Source: Sycon ciliatum (taxonomy: Eukaryota > Porifera > Calcarea > Leucosolenida > Sycettidae). From it: DNA of 64,000 nucleotides. This document shows, one piece after another, positions 20,163-32,900 of the stretch (its first letter is position 1; every line of letters starts with the position of its first letter). The translations under genes and the position numbers were made by a program. The DNA is taken from contig NC_088646.1 in assembly GCF_964019385.1 (NCBI RefSeq), forward strand, positions 6,373,702 through 6,437,701. The letters are read 5' to 3'. Below the pieces are notes generated by a model. That model had not been told where the DNA came from and searched no databases. It worked only from the letters and a program-made list of their open reading frames with translations.

Positions 20163-20610
20163 TTATTAACTGGTTTGAGGGAAAGAGACAAACGGGAAAA
20201 GTCTGAAGAAAAAATTGACTGTCACCACCAGGACTCGAACCAGGGACCCTCGCTTGTAGCCAGCGATGCTCTAACCACTGAGCTATGGTGTAGTCGTCAT
20301 CCCAGCAGAGACCGTTCAACGTTTTCTTCAGACTTCGTATTATTATTAAATTTTGAATAGGGCAGTCCCACAGGCCTAGGGCCTTTTTACAGGGTACCCT
20401 ATGAATTGTTGAATAGATGAACGGAAGTTTCTGAGCAAGGAGATTGTGCGAATATCAGCAGGAAGCGCATTCCAACTTTCAGAACCAAGAAAGCTAAGCG
20501 AGTATGTTGGAGACTGTGCGTTTGCAATCTCGACAGCCCTCCGACCTGTGCTTATAATGGAGACTGTGCTTATAATGGAGACCTGTGTTTATAAGAGAGA
20601 TAATACGGTA
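19806..20610. mobile_element. TACCGTATTATCTC-ended element enclosing microsatellite and tRNA-like insert
   Basis: TACCGTATTATCTCCCG at the left and GAGATAATACGGTA at the right are inverted ends. Repeated phrases such as GGAGACCGTGTTTATA and GGAGACTGTGCTTATA lie near both ends. The middle holds an (ATT)n run (20128-20163) and the tRNA-like unit at 20195-20336. No transposase. The MITE at 29321-29503 has similar TACCGTATTTTCCCG ends. Confidence 0.65.
20195..20336 (-). repeat. tRNA-derived element with AAGTCTGAAGAAAA inverted ends
   Basis: AAGTCTGAAGAAAA and TTTTCTTCAGACTT flank a minus-strand tRNA-like sequence: box A TAGCTCAGTGGTTA, D-stem GCTC/GAGC, anticodon stem TCGCT/AGCGA with loop GGCTACA, box B GGTTCGAGTCC, and 5-bp acceptor CACCA/TGGTG. 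The loop lacks the universal T33 and the T-stem has a mismatch, so this is a tRNA-derived repeat or pseudogene. Relatives lie at 1562-1830 and 41607-41700. Confidence 0.75.
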
Positions 20611-21378
20611 TGTGGTGTGTGTATTGACCGTTTGCGGGTGCCATCAACCTCGTGTAATACTAATAGTACTGATCCATTCTCTGACACCTCAGTCCTGGCA
20701 AAGTCATTTGTTGAGATTTCGTTGAGATTTCGATGAAATTTTCAATGCTTCGCGAATTCGAAATAGTGGTTGCGACCGTGGCTTGCTTCGCGTATGCCGT
20801 GTAGAGGACATAATTATTATGCCTCATTGTAAGAACAGGCCATGCATATGGACATGCGCCGCGGAATTCTAGGACTCACCTGTCACGGAGAGTGAAACTA
20901 GAGAGCTGAGTCGTTTCGCCTCCTGCTTCTGGGCGTGCAGCCACACATCCAAGCTGTTGCGGACCCTAGACTAGGCCTAGTTGCGTTACAGGTTGAGGGC
21001 GGGATGTCTTCTCCACTCCTGTTTGTTCGTTGCCAGTGGCGGGATGTGTCGGATCGATGCAGTGTCGCTAGTCGCCATCAACCCGCGGAGTGCCCTCTGT
21101 ACTGTCTTGACCGCTCCGCAAACCTCAAAACCATTAGAAATTTCCTGACTTGGCCTTTTCGTCAGCCGCGTCAACATCGAAAAAGAAGTGCTGGCCGAAG
21201 AGAGTCTCGTTACAACATTGTAATTTGTCCAGCCGTACCCGGCCGTCTTGTCCGAGCGCCGAGCGGCATGGCCCAGCCCAGGCCCACGAGCACTCTACAT
21301 CCTGCATGCAGCGCTGATCGAACGACGAACGCGGGAAAAAGTTAAAAAAAATATAAAAAAATAATAATAAAATAAAAA

Positions 21379-21496
21379 GTCTACAGCACGAGGTATTCCC
21401 AGGCGGTCACCCATCCAAGTACTAACCTCGCCCGACGTTGCTTGACTTCGGTGATCGGACGAGAACCGGTATTTTCAACGTGGTATGGCCGTAGAC
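21379..21496 (-). rRNA. 5S ribosomal RNA gene
   Basis: On the minus strand the 118-nt sequence starts GTCTACGGCCATACCACG and ends CTCGTGCTGTAGAC, with the conserved internal blocks GAAGTCAAGCAACG and TACTTGGATGGGTGACCGCC that make up the RNA polymerase III internal promoter. The gene is followed at once by TTTTT, the Pol III terminator. The terminal stem (GTCTAC with GTAGAC) pairs fully. It is a single copy here rather than part of a visible tandem array. It lies 330 bp upstream of the next gene's start codon and points away from it. Confidence 0.95.
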
Positions 21497-21825
21497 AATG
21501 ACACCTGCTCTACGGAGGTTCATATCTTTGTTGTACTCGAGTACACAACAGAACGACTTACGACTCGTCACTTACGTGCACATGTGACAACTGCGTGCTT
21601 TGATGTACAATAATTTATACTAATTATAGTTCGAAAAGTCTGCTGCTCAAGATCTTAGCATCATCTACAGAAAATAGTTCACGATCAATGAGGTTTGGGT
21701 TTGTACCTATCATTTTGATTCTTGTCAAGATTTTTAACATCATGTGAAGCGTCACCATAGGCATAGGTGAAGCTCGATCGAAGGGAAGGGCAAGATTGCA
21801 AACGGGCAAAGTGCCTCTGTCGTAA

Positions 21826-21919
21826 ATGTTTTCCCTTGCTTCAAGATCGTCCCTTCTTCTTCTCATCACAGTCAACTTTTTCTATTGTGTGTTCTGTGGA
21901 GATCAGTCTAACCCAAATG
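21826..21919 (+). CDS. Exon 1 of the EEP gene: signal peptide
   Basis: The exon begins MFSLASRSSLLLLITV and continues through NFFYCVFCGD to a GTAAGT donor in phase 1. A short basic stretch followed by a Leu/Ile/Val/Phe-rich core and a small-residue cleavage region near VFCG is a classical secretory signal. The in-frame TAA immediately 5' (21823-21825) excludes an upstream extension. This places the enzyme in the secretory pathway or outside the cell. Confidence 0.8.
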
Positions 21920-24900
21920 GTAAGTAAAGTTGTTGTTGCACACTAGTGTAACTAGTACAGGCATCATCACACGGTCACCAGAACATTCATCGCTCTCCGC
22001 AATTTTGCTCGTGATTCTGAACAGTTTCATGACAATGTCATGTCGACACTCAAGTTACACATTCGAAATGTCTTATTTCTGAGTACATACTGTGACAGCA
22101 AACACCAATGACCCTATATATTTTCAACCGCCAGGTACATTTGTGGCACATCATTGGGGGTGCAGTACCAGTGTAATTCCAGTTACTATTCACAGTATTC
22201 AGTATTCACCAAAGAACCTGAATGGTAGCAGATCAATGGTACTCGAACGTCTTGGGACTGGGCATTGCCCGTATGTCCGATTTGCCTGTAGCTGAGGATA
22301 ACTCATCTACCTGCCATGTTCATATCAGTTTTTGATGAAGTTTATGTGGCACATATTGGCCATGTACAGCTTAAAAAATTAAAAATCCATGAATGATAAT
22401 GTGTGGATTACACAGCTTGGCCGTGACAAGAGTTTAAAAATATTAACCCTCCCGATTCTTGCCATAGCAACTCAGGCTGAAAGTGCGCGGTAGAGAGATG
22501 TGCCCGTACCTGAGGTGTCCGGATAGGAGGCGTCTGAGTGTATGTGTATGATTGGGCCAGTCTCCAGGGCTGAAATACAGTGGCTGAGTTTCGGCATACA
22601 CTGCATACATGTAGGACTGTCGAGCGCCGAAGAACCGGGGGGGGGGGGGGGGGGGGGGGCAGAGACGTAGCCTAGGCCTTTCTTATTTTTCATGTACAAG
22701 TCTATGCACAGTTGAGCCACAGTCACATAATAATTATATCGGTATGCTGTGCTGTGTGAAATCCTAGCCTGTTCGTTCTTGGGCGCTCGGCAGTACTGTA
22801 GTCGATTGCGTAGTTTTTTCCCCAGCTTATTTGTTTTGTTTTAATTCTTGCATTTCCTACCCAGGGCCAACATTCAAGCTGCTGTACGGTGGCATTCTTG
22901 TCAAGGAAGCGGAGCAGTTGTATAGTACTTCGGACGAAGCAAGCACTGTTATAAATGTTAGTTCTTTACCTGACTTAAATACGGGGAATAAGTTGATTTG
23001 AATTTGCATGGCAGTTTGCGAATCTGTTTGTGCAGATTGCTCTCCAGATTTAGTTTCAAGAGCAAAAGGCAAACAAATTCCTTCATCAATACAGTAAAAC
23101 CTGTGACTAACGACCACCCCTTGGGGCCAGAGAAAGCGGTCTTTAGTGGCAGGTGGTCTTTAGTTAGAGGTTTGCACTGCACAACCATAATAATATATGA
23201 ATGTGAGACCGTCCGTGCCTGGCAAAGTGATCTGTAGTACCAGGCTGGTCACTAGTCACGGTGGTCTTTAGTTACAGGTTTTACTGTATTACGATCGTGT
23301 GTGGCATGATGCAGTGTGACTATGCATGTACAGTGTACACAACACAGTGATGGGTGAATCCGTGCCTGTCATACCCTGGTATGGTGGCACACTACCATCA
23401 AGTCATCAAGTATTTATTGGACTGAAAGTCCGTCTTTCTTTCTCCAAACTGCTAATGAAAGTGGGCAGTTGCTTGTCACTTCTCGCCCAGCGCTCGTCTG
23501 CTAATCAAAGGGGGGGGGGGAACACGTAAATTACCCACTGCCGTATGTAGCTGGGGTGTGGAGCAGTTAGGATTCTCCTCTCCTCTACCCTAGGACAGCC
23601 ATTGGCTGCCTCGCAACTAAATGAGAATCAATACTGGAAGTTCAACTCGGATGGTGAGCCAATTAAATTATGGTGAAAAGGAGAAGGACAAAATGTTACG
23701 AGTTATGACTAACTGTCCACCAACGTAACCAGATCTTATACAGTCAGCGAGTGCGACAAAATGGCACAAAACTGACAAGGAGTACTGAGACATTCGGCGA
23801 CCTGACACCTAGCTCCAACACTTCTCCAAGGCGCAAACCAACAACCTTCCAATTTGGAAGGCTCAGGTTCGGAAAGGTCCAAGAGGGGAACCCCGCCGAA
23901 TGTCTCAGTACTCCTTGTCAGTTTTGTGCCATTTTGTCACACTCGCTGACTGTATATGATCTGGTTACGTTGGTGGACAGTTAGTCATAACTCGCAACAT
24001 TTTGTCCTTCTCCTTTTCACCATAACACTGGAAGTGCTGACTCTTGTTTTGTTGTGGTGTAGACAAGGACCGTGTTCCTTTGGAGCTACAGAGACTTGTT
24101 ACTGGTAGCCCAAGCAAGTGGCGTCATGCTATTGGCAGGGTGAATGTGGCGAGGTTAGTTAACGTAGGACATGGCGAACATCCACTGGTGTTTCTGGCTC
24201 TCCAATTCATAGGATGAAGCTTTACGCCTTCCGCACCTATGAAATGGTTGTGTCAACGACCTAGTAGCCGCGGCTTGAAGATATGTCATGTATAGGCTGT
24301 ACCAAGAGAACAGTACCAGTGTGGTTCTCTCATGTTGCAGGCAACACTGAAGCTTGCTGATAAGCGTGGCCTGGCAGGCTATGTACCAACTGATGAACAG
24401 CTACTACGCGATGCCATTGCCAGCAACGTTACCAAACTAGTGAGTGCCTGTGTACTGTCCTGCTGGTCGAGAGTTATACACCCTCTCGCACCAGGACCAT
24501 GTGTATTTACTATTGTCTTTAGTTCACTCGCATGTCAATGCCAGCGTATACATATGGATATGTATGTCGTGTGTGTTTGTACAGACAGGTTTCTAATACT
24601 AGTACTAGTAGTAGGCTGTCATGTGCACTGCTGCAGTCATGCTGTACTGCTGTACGTCCGATTGCTGTACTTGTATTACTTGTAGAACTTATTGTCAGTA
24701 TTGCAAGGAGCACGTCAAGGAACCTCAGCAATAATGTGTTATGCCTGGTGTTGCTGCCCTACTTGCTGGCTTTCTGCTGTAGAAATTGATTTCAACGCAT
24801 GATGGCTCCACTCCGTCATTCTACATGCACCAGGGACGGGGCAAGGATGGCAGGATGCACAGATTCAGGCGGCAGATGTTCTTTGGTGTCCTCTACGAAT

Positions 24901-26895
24901 TCACGCTGTCTTGGGCCTTGCCGGCCGTAAGCGCTCATGATCTTGGAAGTGGTATCGAGTCACCCTCGTTTGTCATCACACACCATTTTACTGTCAACCG
25001 TGACCTGCGTAAAAAGTTCTACCTGTTCAAGCACCGTGTGTTCTGCACAGGAGGTGCAGCAATCGGTGGTACGTAGTCTACTGGCACGGCTCTCTCTTGC
25101 ATTCTTCTTGCACTCCCATATTCGTGCTTGAGGTATTGCAGATTGATTTGTGTGCGTAGTGCTGGTGAAGTTTCTAACCCGGTCTTTGTGTCGTGGCGGT
25201 ATTCCAGTCTGCTTGGGTAGTGCATACTTGTGTGTGGTTGTAGCTTTCGTGACAGGCTTACAACAGGACGGTGTTACCTGTCACCAACAGTCCACCCAAA
25301 AGCGTGCAAAACTATGAACTTCGCATCACGTGACAAACCCAGACACATTATTTGCACCCTGAGCATGATAGATACAGGGTTCATCTCTCTTGTGGTCACT
25401 TTGCACTGTTTTCCAGCGTAATCTTTTGAACCATGTCTTGTGATGTGAGTTCTGGCGTCGCAGCACTATATAGAGGTTGTACAGGCAGTTGCACACTCTT
25501 GGGGTTGTGTAGTCTTGGTATTCCTAATAGGCCTATGGCACAACGGTACTAGTGTGACGCGCCATCATGTTTGGTCGCTGCTCTGTCTTGTGCAGAATGA
25601 ATTGAATTTTACACCATTTACCGCAAGTGCATACATGTATAATATTGTTCGCCAAGGAACGATCAGTCGATCAGTCTTCTTTCAGTCCTTTCTTATCCAA
25701 CCTAATGAGCCAAAGGTCTATTGAGGAAAGTCGAACTTACGCATTTTCTGGGTTCTAGCATAGTTTTTAAGCTCACAATTATGGAAATCAGACTGAAACT
25801 CCACTCATATCTCGCTCATCTGGGCGGTCCTGCGCCAGGCACTGCCCATAACTTTCAAATGTCCGTAACTCTGAAGCACATCTGTTTCAATGGTGAAGGG
25901 CCAGAGATTTTGCAGTTGACGTCACTTGTAGCTCCACGAAATTTGGCGAAGCAGTAGAAATTTCCACTAGAACTCACCCTGCATGATAGACCAAGGTGAT
26001 TGTAATTTTGAGATCCGGATAAGAGAGATATGGGGGTATGATTATTTGAAGGTATAATTTGTGGTGGCTCTGCCATTGCTGCAGCGGGTGGTGGTGTCCC
26101 ATGGAGGAAAAGGGGTTTACACGATATTCATTATCGGCCGAATGATTAATTTTCCTCCAACGTCGTGCCAATTCACTGTTGGTCTTCTGTAGGTGCCTGC
26201 AGTGCAGAGTCGGGCTGTGATGAGCGGCAAAGTACATCGTCGCTTATGTCAACAGCTGCTCAACTTGCCACCGGCTCAAGCACTGGCGAACCAGTGCCCT
26301 CACTGCAGCCATGGAAACAGTGTCAACAGCACGGGCACCTTCCATCCAGCTTTCACGCTGCCACCACTCTCTCCGTGCTGTCTTACAACATTTGGAACTT
26401 CAACCCGGCAGATGCATATGATGATGAGTACGCTCAGAGAGTGAAACGAATAGGAAGAGTATGTACCTGAGTATGTTCTCTCAATGCACTGCCATGTATT
26501 AAAAAGCGAGACATGATAATGCACCACTATCTACTGTATCTATCTATCTACCTATCTATTTATCTATCTATCTATCTACCTACCGTAGAGGCCTGTAGTA
26601 AGGTCCTGGGCGGAAACATTAGCGAAGGTCTAGAACATGGGCATCGACTTGAGCCTGGGCGCTGATGTGGGCCCGGGCGTTACGTTGGATAAGCGAGATC
26701 AGACTGATTTTCACATCAACATGCCATCCTATGTACAGGGTTAGCACAGTGTACTGTACTCGTACAGGTGGGCTAGAAAATGGGACAAGAGAGTTGACAC
26801 CCGACACCTGGGCAAGTACGCGGGCATTATACTGGGTGGGCGTTAATTCGGGCCTTTACGATATCTATCTGCCGATCTATCTCACCTGAATGGCT

Positions 26896-26974
<79 letters not shown>

Positions 26975-29900
26975 CTCTCTTTCTCTCTCTCTCCTATATT
27001 TCTGTGTGCTCTTTCCTTCTTCTACCTGCAAGTATGCTTGTGTATTTTTGAGCAGTGTTGCTGACTGCTCGCTGTTGGAAATCAATCAGCGCCGAATATT
27101 GGTGAAGTAAAGGTAGAATTTGTGTGCAGGTCAACACTATACTATAATTTACTGCAGTTCCGGAATGGGAGCATTTCCTGCCACCAGACAATGTCTTCTT
27201 GCGCAGTTGCTGTCAGAGCTATGACGTCCTGCAAGCGGTTGCCGAGGAGCTGAGATCAATAAACCTGCGCAGGAATGTCCTGCTGGCCGGAATCACCTTT
27301 GCAGCCAATGCCAGGAGTCCAATAAGAGATAGCAGTTCCTGCTTTGAACAATGCTGCGTGGTACTCCAGTTAGCAAACCGGTGCCGCATTTCTGCAGTTT
27401 GGGCGCTGGGAGACGTATCTCCATGGCAATGGTGTCGATCTCCAAGGCGAGCACTGCCGACGTGCTATTGGGACCCGCCACCTTGTCTCTCTGCGCCTTC
27501 CGCCACTGGAATGCCTAAGTTGTCGAACACTTGCAAAGCGGTATTTTTGCGCGGCCTGGATAATCCTGAGCTGGTGCTCCAGGAGGTCACCGCAAGGACC
27601 AGGAGCGCCGTCACAGGCAATGATGCTATACATCAACCAGGCCTCGGTCCAGTCCGCGAGTGTCTCGATCTTCCTCCTTGGTGTGGACACTGTTGAAATA
27701 CATACTGCCGAATCTGCGCTCTCGTCCAGGCGAATACGCTTGGCCGGAGGTTCAGACGAGACGACATGACTGGGCAGGACCGAAGCCAGGTCAACATACT
27801 CGAAACTGTTAATCTTTCGCGTGATATCCACCGACACGTGGGCCACGCAAGAGGGCAGGCAGCCTGGTCGCCACAGGAAACGTACCTTGAACACCACTCG
27901 CCGCGGCCTGGTCCTCCGCCGTTGGTGTGGGGTGCGCTGCGGCGTGCTGCTCCTGCGAGGTTGGCGCGAGCTGAGCTAAAGCAGAAGAAACTGCGGTGGC
28001 CGTTGTCTCCTTAATGGCAGCCAATTGAGTCTGCGAGAGCTCCATGATGACAAGAAAACCAAAAAAAACTTAAAGGGCGCAAGGGCAAAGAGTTGCTGCG
28101 GTGCCAACAAGCAGGAGACAAGAGTGCCCTCAACTTTCTTTGGTTAGCCTCGAAGTGCGCTTGCGCAGGCACCGCGTGCAACCGCCCCATGCTGAAAGGG
28201 GCAATCAGATATGCGCAGGTGGAGCAGCAGGGCAAGATGTGTGCCGGAAGCTCACCGTCATCCGGCCGACCTCGTGGTTGTGTGGCCTTACACAGCCAGC
28301 ACTTCTTACTTGTTGTAGCTTGCAGAAGGCCAGCATTTTTTCTCTCTTTCCCTTCTACCAGACGTGGCTTCATGTTAGAGCAGTAAATAGCAGTTAGGGA
28401 CTCAGCGTGTCAAGTTTGGCATACTGGTAATACAAGAAGCACGCTATCCCCAAACAGTTGTGTGGTTATTGTGTGAGTGTACATGCAGGAGTCCGCAGGC
28501 ACGTGAGGGGGGAGCGATAACTCTGGTTATGTATCACCTACGGTACCCTGCAATGTGGAAATTGGTGAACTACCCTCTTTCCCTCAAACCAATGAATACT
28601 GCTTGACAGAACAATATTCCTTGAATGCTGTGTTTCTGTAGCTTGTGCGCCAGTCTGGTGCAGCGATCATTGCCTTCCAAGAAGTACGGTTTGATTACGG
28701 CCGTGGTGGACATCTCGGGCCCAGCCAAGTTGACCACCTCTCCGCTGAGCTGAAGGGCTTTCAGGTATGTGCATGAGTAGAACACCGAGACATTGGTTAC
28801 AGCCCCCCCCACCCACCCCACCCCGTGTGGTGTAGTCGAGTGAGTAGTCGAGTCTTGTGCTCAACAGGAAACCCCCTCAACAGACGAACAACCTTTGGAG
28901 AATCCTTTAATACGAATACTCAAGTGAGCTGGGTGCAGTGTATGTAGAAGGGCGAGGTGATGAATATTCAAGCTTAGGGAGCCATGCATACTGCGGTGGC
29001 CTTGGTGGACTGGTATGAGGTCGGAATTGATTTTCCTCTACGCTCTCTTTCGTCGTACTTGTGTGCCTTTTTGTTCTGTGTCGCTACCAGTTTGTGTTCC
29101 AAGCAGCCATGACGTATCCGGAAGGAATTCATGGCCGTGTGGAAGAAGGACCAGCAGTGTTCTCTGCGTTTCCTATCATCTCCAGTGACTACATCTTCCT
29201 ACCCAGGTATAAACCGACTGCTGTGAGTTCTGATGCCAGTTGCATGCCACTCACTCCAGCAGTAGCTATGCATCCAGCTTGTGCAGGCTTTGGTTATTTG
29301 ATGCATCTGTCTTGGCCTACCGTATTTTCCCGTTTATAAGTCGACCCCGGTTATAAGTCGACCCCGGTTATAAGTCGAAGCCCCATACTTGGGACCTCGA
29401 TTTCCCCGTTTAATGGCAGTTAAATCCCGATTGTAAGTCGACTACCCCCTTTTTAGTTCCGTTTTTAGGTCGAAAAAGGTCGACTTATATTCGGGGAAAT
29501 GCGATATCTTCAGTCTGATATTTGATCATATCTCTCTGTGCTGTAATCTCTTGCCGCTGGCTTTGCACAGGGACCTGGAGAATGACCAAGATGTACATCA
29601 GCGTATTCTGCTCCATGCACAGATCTCCACACCTCAAGTCGGCTTGGTAAGAAACGCCAAGTGCGGGGTGTTTTTAGCAGCAAGCTAAATGTGATGCAGG
29701 CTAGCTTTGGTGTTCTACAGTTCATGATCTCGTGTATTTAATTAGTGGTTGTGTACCCACACACATACACACACGTATGTTGTGTATCTGCTCACTCATG
29801 TCTCTGTGTCTGTGCATGTGGAATTTGTTTTAAAAGGTACATTTGTTTGTAACCCACCTTTCGCTAAGTGAAGTTGCGCGCAATAGGTATGTACCTAAGT

Positions 29901-32900
29901 GACCAAGTGTGTGCTTGCCTTTTTGTGTCTGAGTTTTCTAATTCTGCTTCATCTACATGTATAATAGAACATGTTTCAAGGTTGGATCCGGGGCTATACA
30001 CTGCGTTTTAGGGACAACCATAGCATTGCTGCTTTTCAGCTGGCTTAAACACCCCCCCCCCCCCCCCCTGTCTGGTACATGTAACATATTTGCTGGAGTG
30101 TACTTCGCAGTAAGTGTACTGCAAAAGTTCTTCTTGTGAATCTTTTTGGACTAGTTAATGTGCATTTGGGACATACTAATTTTCTTGAGTATAGTGCACT
30201 AGTGGGATTTGGAGCCAAGTGCATACACAGTTCATACGATAAGTGTTTGTCGCCAAGTATGATACCAACTGCTGGATTTTGTTCTTGCTTTTTAATCTTC
30301 AGATCTGTGGTGAGGATATGGCAGTACATGAAGCAGTTTGATGGTCTTCTAATCCTGGCTGGTGACCTGAATGCTGAGCCACAATCGGCAGCGATGCAGT
30401 GAGTATTCAAGCTAGAGTATCTCAGCACCTTCTTTTGGGGGACGGTGCATAAGTTGCGACTCCTTTCTATGTCAGTGATCAAACTACCTGGGTAACTAAC
30501 TTCAAGTTGACAAGTGCGATAACGTGATGAATGTTGTTGCTGATTTCACATTGCTCTTGTTCTTGTTGTTCTTGCTGCCATGATTTTATGATAATCATAC
30601 TGAACTTTTGCCTGGCCATGCTGAGGGCAGCGGGTGTATGGGATCTGATGAATTGTGCGCATGCGTGAAGGAGTGAGGCTGGAAGTCCTGCTGGGAGGTA
30701 TGCTTGCTTCACTGGGCTATGCTCTTGTGAATCTGACCGGAGAAGGTCTTGTCTTCTTGCTCTGCCCTGGTCAGGTACTTGGCCGGTCTGGCAGAGATTG
30801 ATGGCAGCTCAACCCACCAGCTACGGGACGCTTGGACAGTGTTTCACAAAGAGCCGAGGTACAGTTTACTGTGTTATTGTACGTTGGTCTGTACCTTGTT
30901 CTGCTCTGGTGTGCACATGATCAAGCCAGTGCAAGTGAGTGTTGCTGGCACTTTCCTGGCCCGGCCTTTCCATTCCTGTATTGGTGAACAGGCAAGGTTT
31001 GCACGTGGTCCGTTGTAATTGATTGCATGGGCATGGCTTGGATCCTTTTTTGTTGCTTGAGGTTAACGTTTAGCACTGTACGTATGCAATCATGACTTTC
31101 TCTCCGTGTCACCCTCTTGTCATTGATCTATCATTGGGAACCTGTGAAGTTAATTCAAGTTATGTCTTCTCTAGCGCACGCCCTCTTCACATGCAGATCT
31201 GTAGGAAGCGTGGTGACGTCCAATGTTGCACTCTTGAAACAGGTTTTGGTTACTTTGTTCATGGCTGTATATTGTTGTGATCACAGACCCGCTGCTCCTG
31301 ATGTGTATGATGACCTTGAGGAGCATGACCATGGTCTCACCTTCAGCACACTTGACGATGACTTGGTGAAGCGAGTAAGTACGAAGTTGGGAGATGTAAT
31401 TGTGAGGGCGATGCTTGTGAACTACAAGTAGGCCACCATTCACTATTCTCCCAAGCGTTCTGCAGCAGTGTTCTGTGATGTGGCAATGTTAATGTACATG
31501 TATCAGCAGGATCACTTCAGAGACTAAACCACTGTCGGTGGAATGACATGTTTGATTTGTTGTGAGTGCCGGCTTCTACAAACTGTCCTTGTTGTTACTT
31601 GATGTACTGTAAAAGCCATTATTCCAACGAGGCGCATATATATAACGATTTCCCAAAATTGACTAGTTTACGTGTACGAAAGGTAACGATTCTCACTCAT
31701 TCTCAACGCTCAATAGGACTGTATATGTATCGATTTCTTTATAACGATTTCTATTTTAACGACAGATTTCTCCTTGTTAAAGGGGAAGTTAACCCTTTAT
31801 TACCGGATTACTTGCACAGCATGAACCAGGATTACAAATTTCAGCACAATTTCCAACTTCACCAGGTCATAACTTTGGTCTCCTTCACTTGATTTCCACA
31901 ATCTAGAGCTCGTTGGAAAGCTCTTGGCGTGAGGAACGCCAGGGTACCAAGCTCCATTATCCAGTCGCCACAAATCAGGCGCGGTAACACAGCAAAGTCG
32001 TCTCCAAGCCTGATATGCAAGCAAATTCGTCCCATCAACGCCATTCCACTCTCCTTCATCGTAGAACGCTCAAATTTATATGAGACGATTCAAACGTCAG
32101 CTGACTACGTCATTATCGTGTGGTTAGTCACTCAAAGAGCACACGAAAAGGGGTTTTCCCCAAAAATGGCGAAGTGATCGATCAAAAATTTGAATTTGCC
32201 GAGGTGAGAATACGGCGCGCGATATCTCTGGTGTCCGACATCGTAACTCTTCGGCGATTGTTGCATTGGATAGCTTGGAGTTTCCGCTACCAAATAGACC
32301 TTTCGATTGTTGAATTCGCACAAGAAATGATGGAGTTACGAAGATATTACTGGCCTGCAGACTTTCGATCATATATGATCGAAAGTCTGCAGGCCGGTAA
32401 TAAAGGGTTAAGGCAAAAATTAAAATTTCACCAGTTGTAGTCTTCGGGGTGCTGAGTCGAATGGTCTTGGTCCGAGAAAGCTGAGACGCTCCCTTCCTAC
32501 TTGAATCCCAATCGAACTCGCGCACTTCCACTGAAACTGGGTGACTGCGCCCTACGAGATGGGGATTTGTATGCAAAATGTCACTATAAGCGCCATTTCG
32601 TTCTTATAAAAGCACGGATGACCCCGATTGGCCCATATGTTGTAGTCTTTTGGACGCTGAGTCGACTGGTTTTGGTCCGAAAAGGCTGCGATGCAGCGTT
32701 CCTCCTTTATTCCCAATCGAACATGGTTGAACAAGCGGTCACGTGCTCCTGCGTACACCAGTCACCTGGTCACCGTGTCTGCAGGGTACAACTTACTAGC
32801 CTGTTTGACCTTTTTTGGGTGCACTCCTGTCACTCGAGTTGAACCTTGGTGTGAAAGTTGTCGCCTGCTGGCGTGGTGACAAGGTGATTTGGGCACCCAG

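Noticed and set aside
20218..20290. tRNA-like loop with CTA anticodon as a suppressor for the TAG codons in the YR element
   Set aside because: The loop lacks T33, the T-stem has a mismatch and the sequence belongs to a repeat family with varying loops; a suppressor role would be speculation.
27199..27696. 165-codon plus-strand frame
   Set aside because: Antisense of the YR retroelement fragment, whose minus-strand translation aligns to RT and gag motifs.
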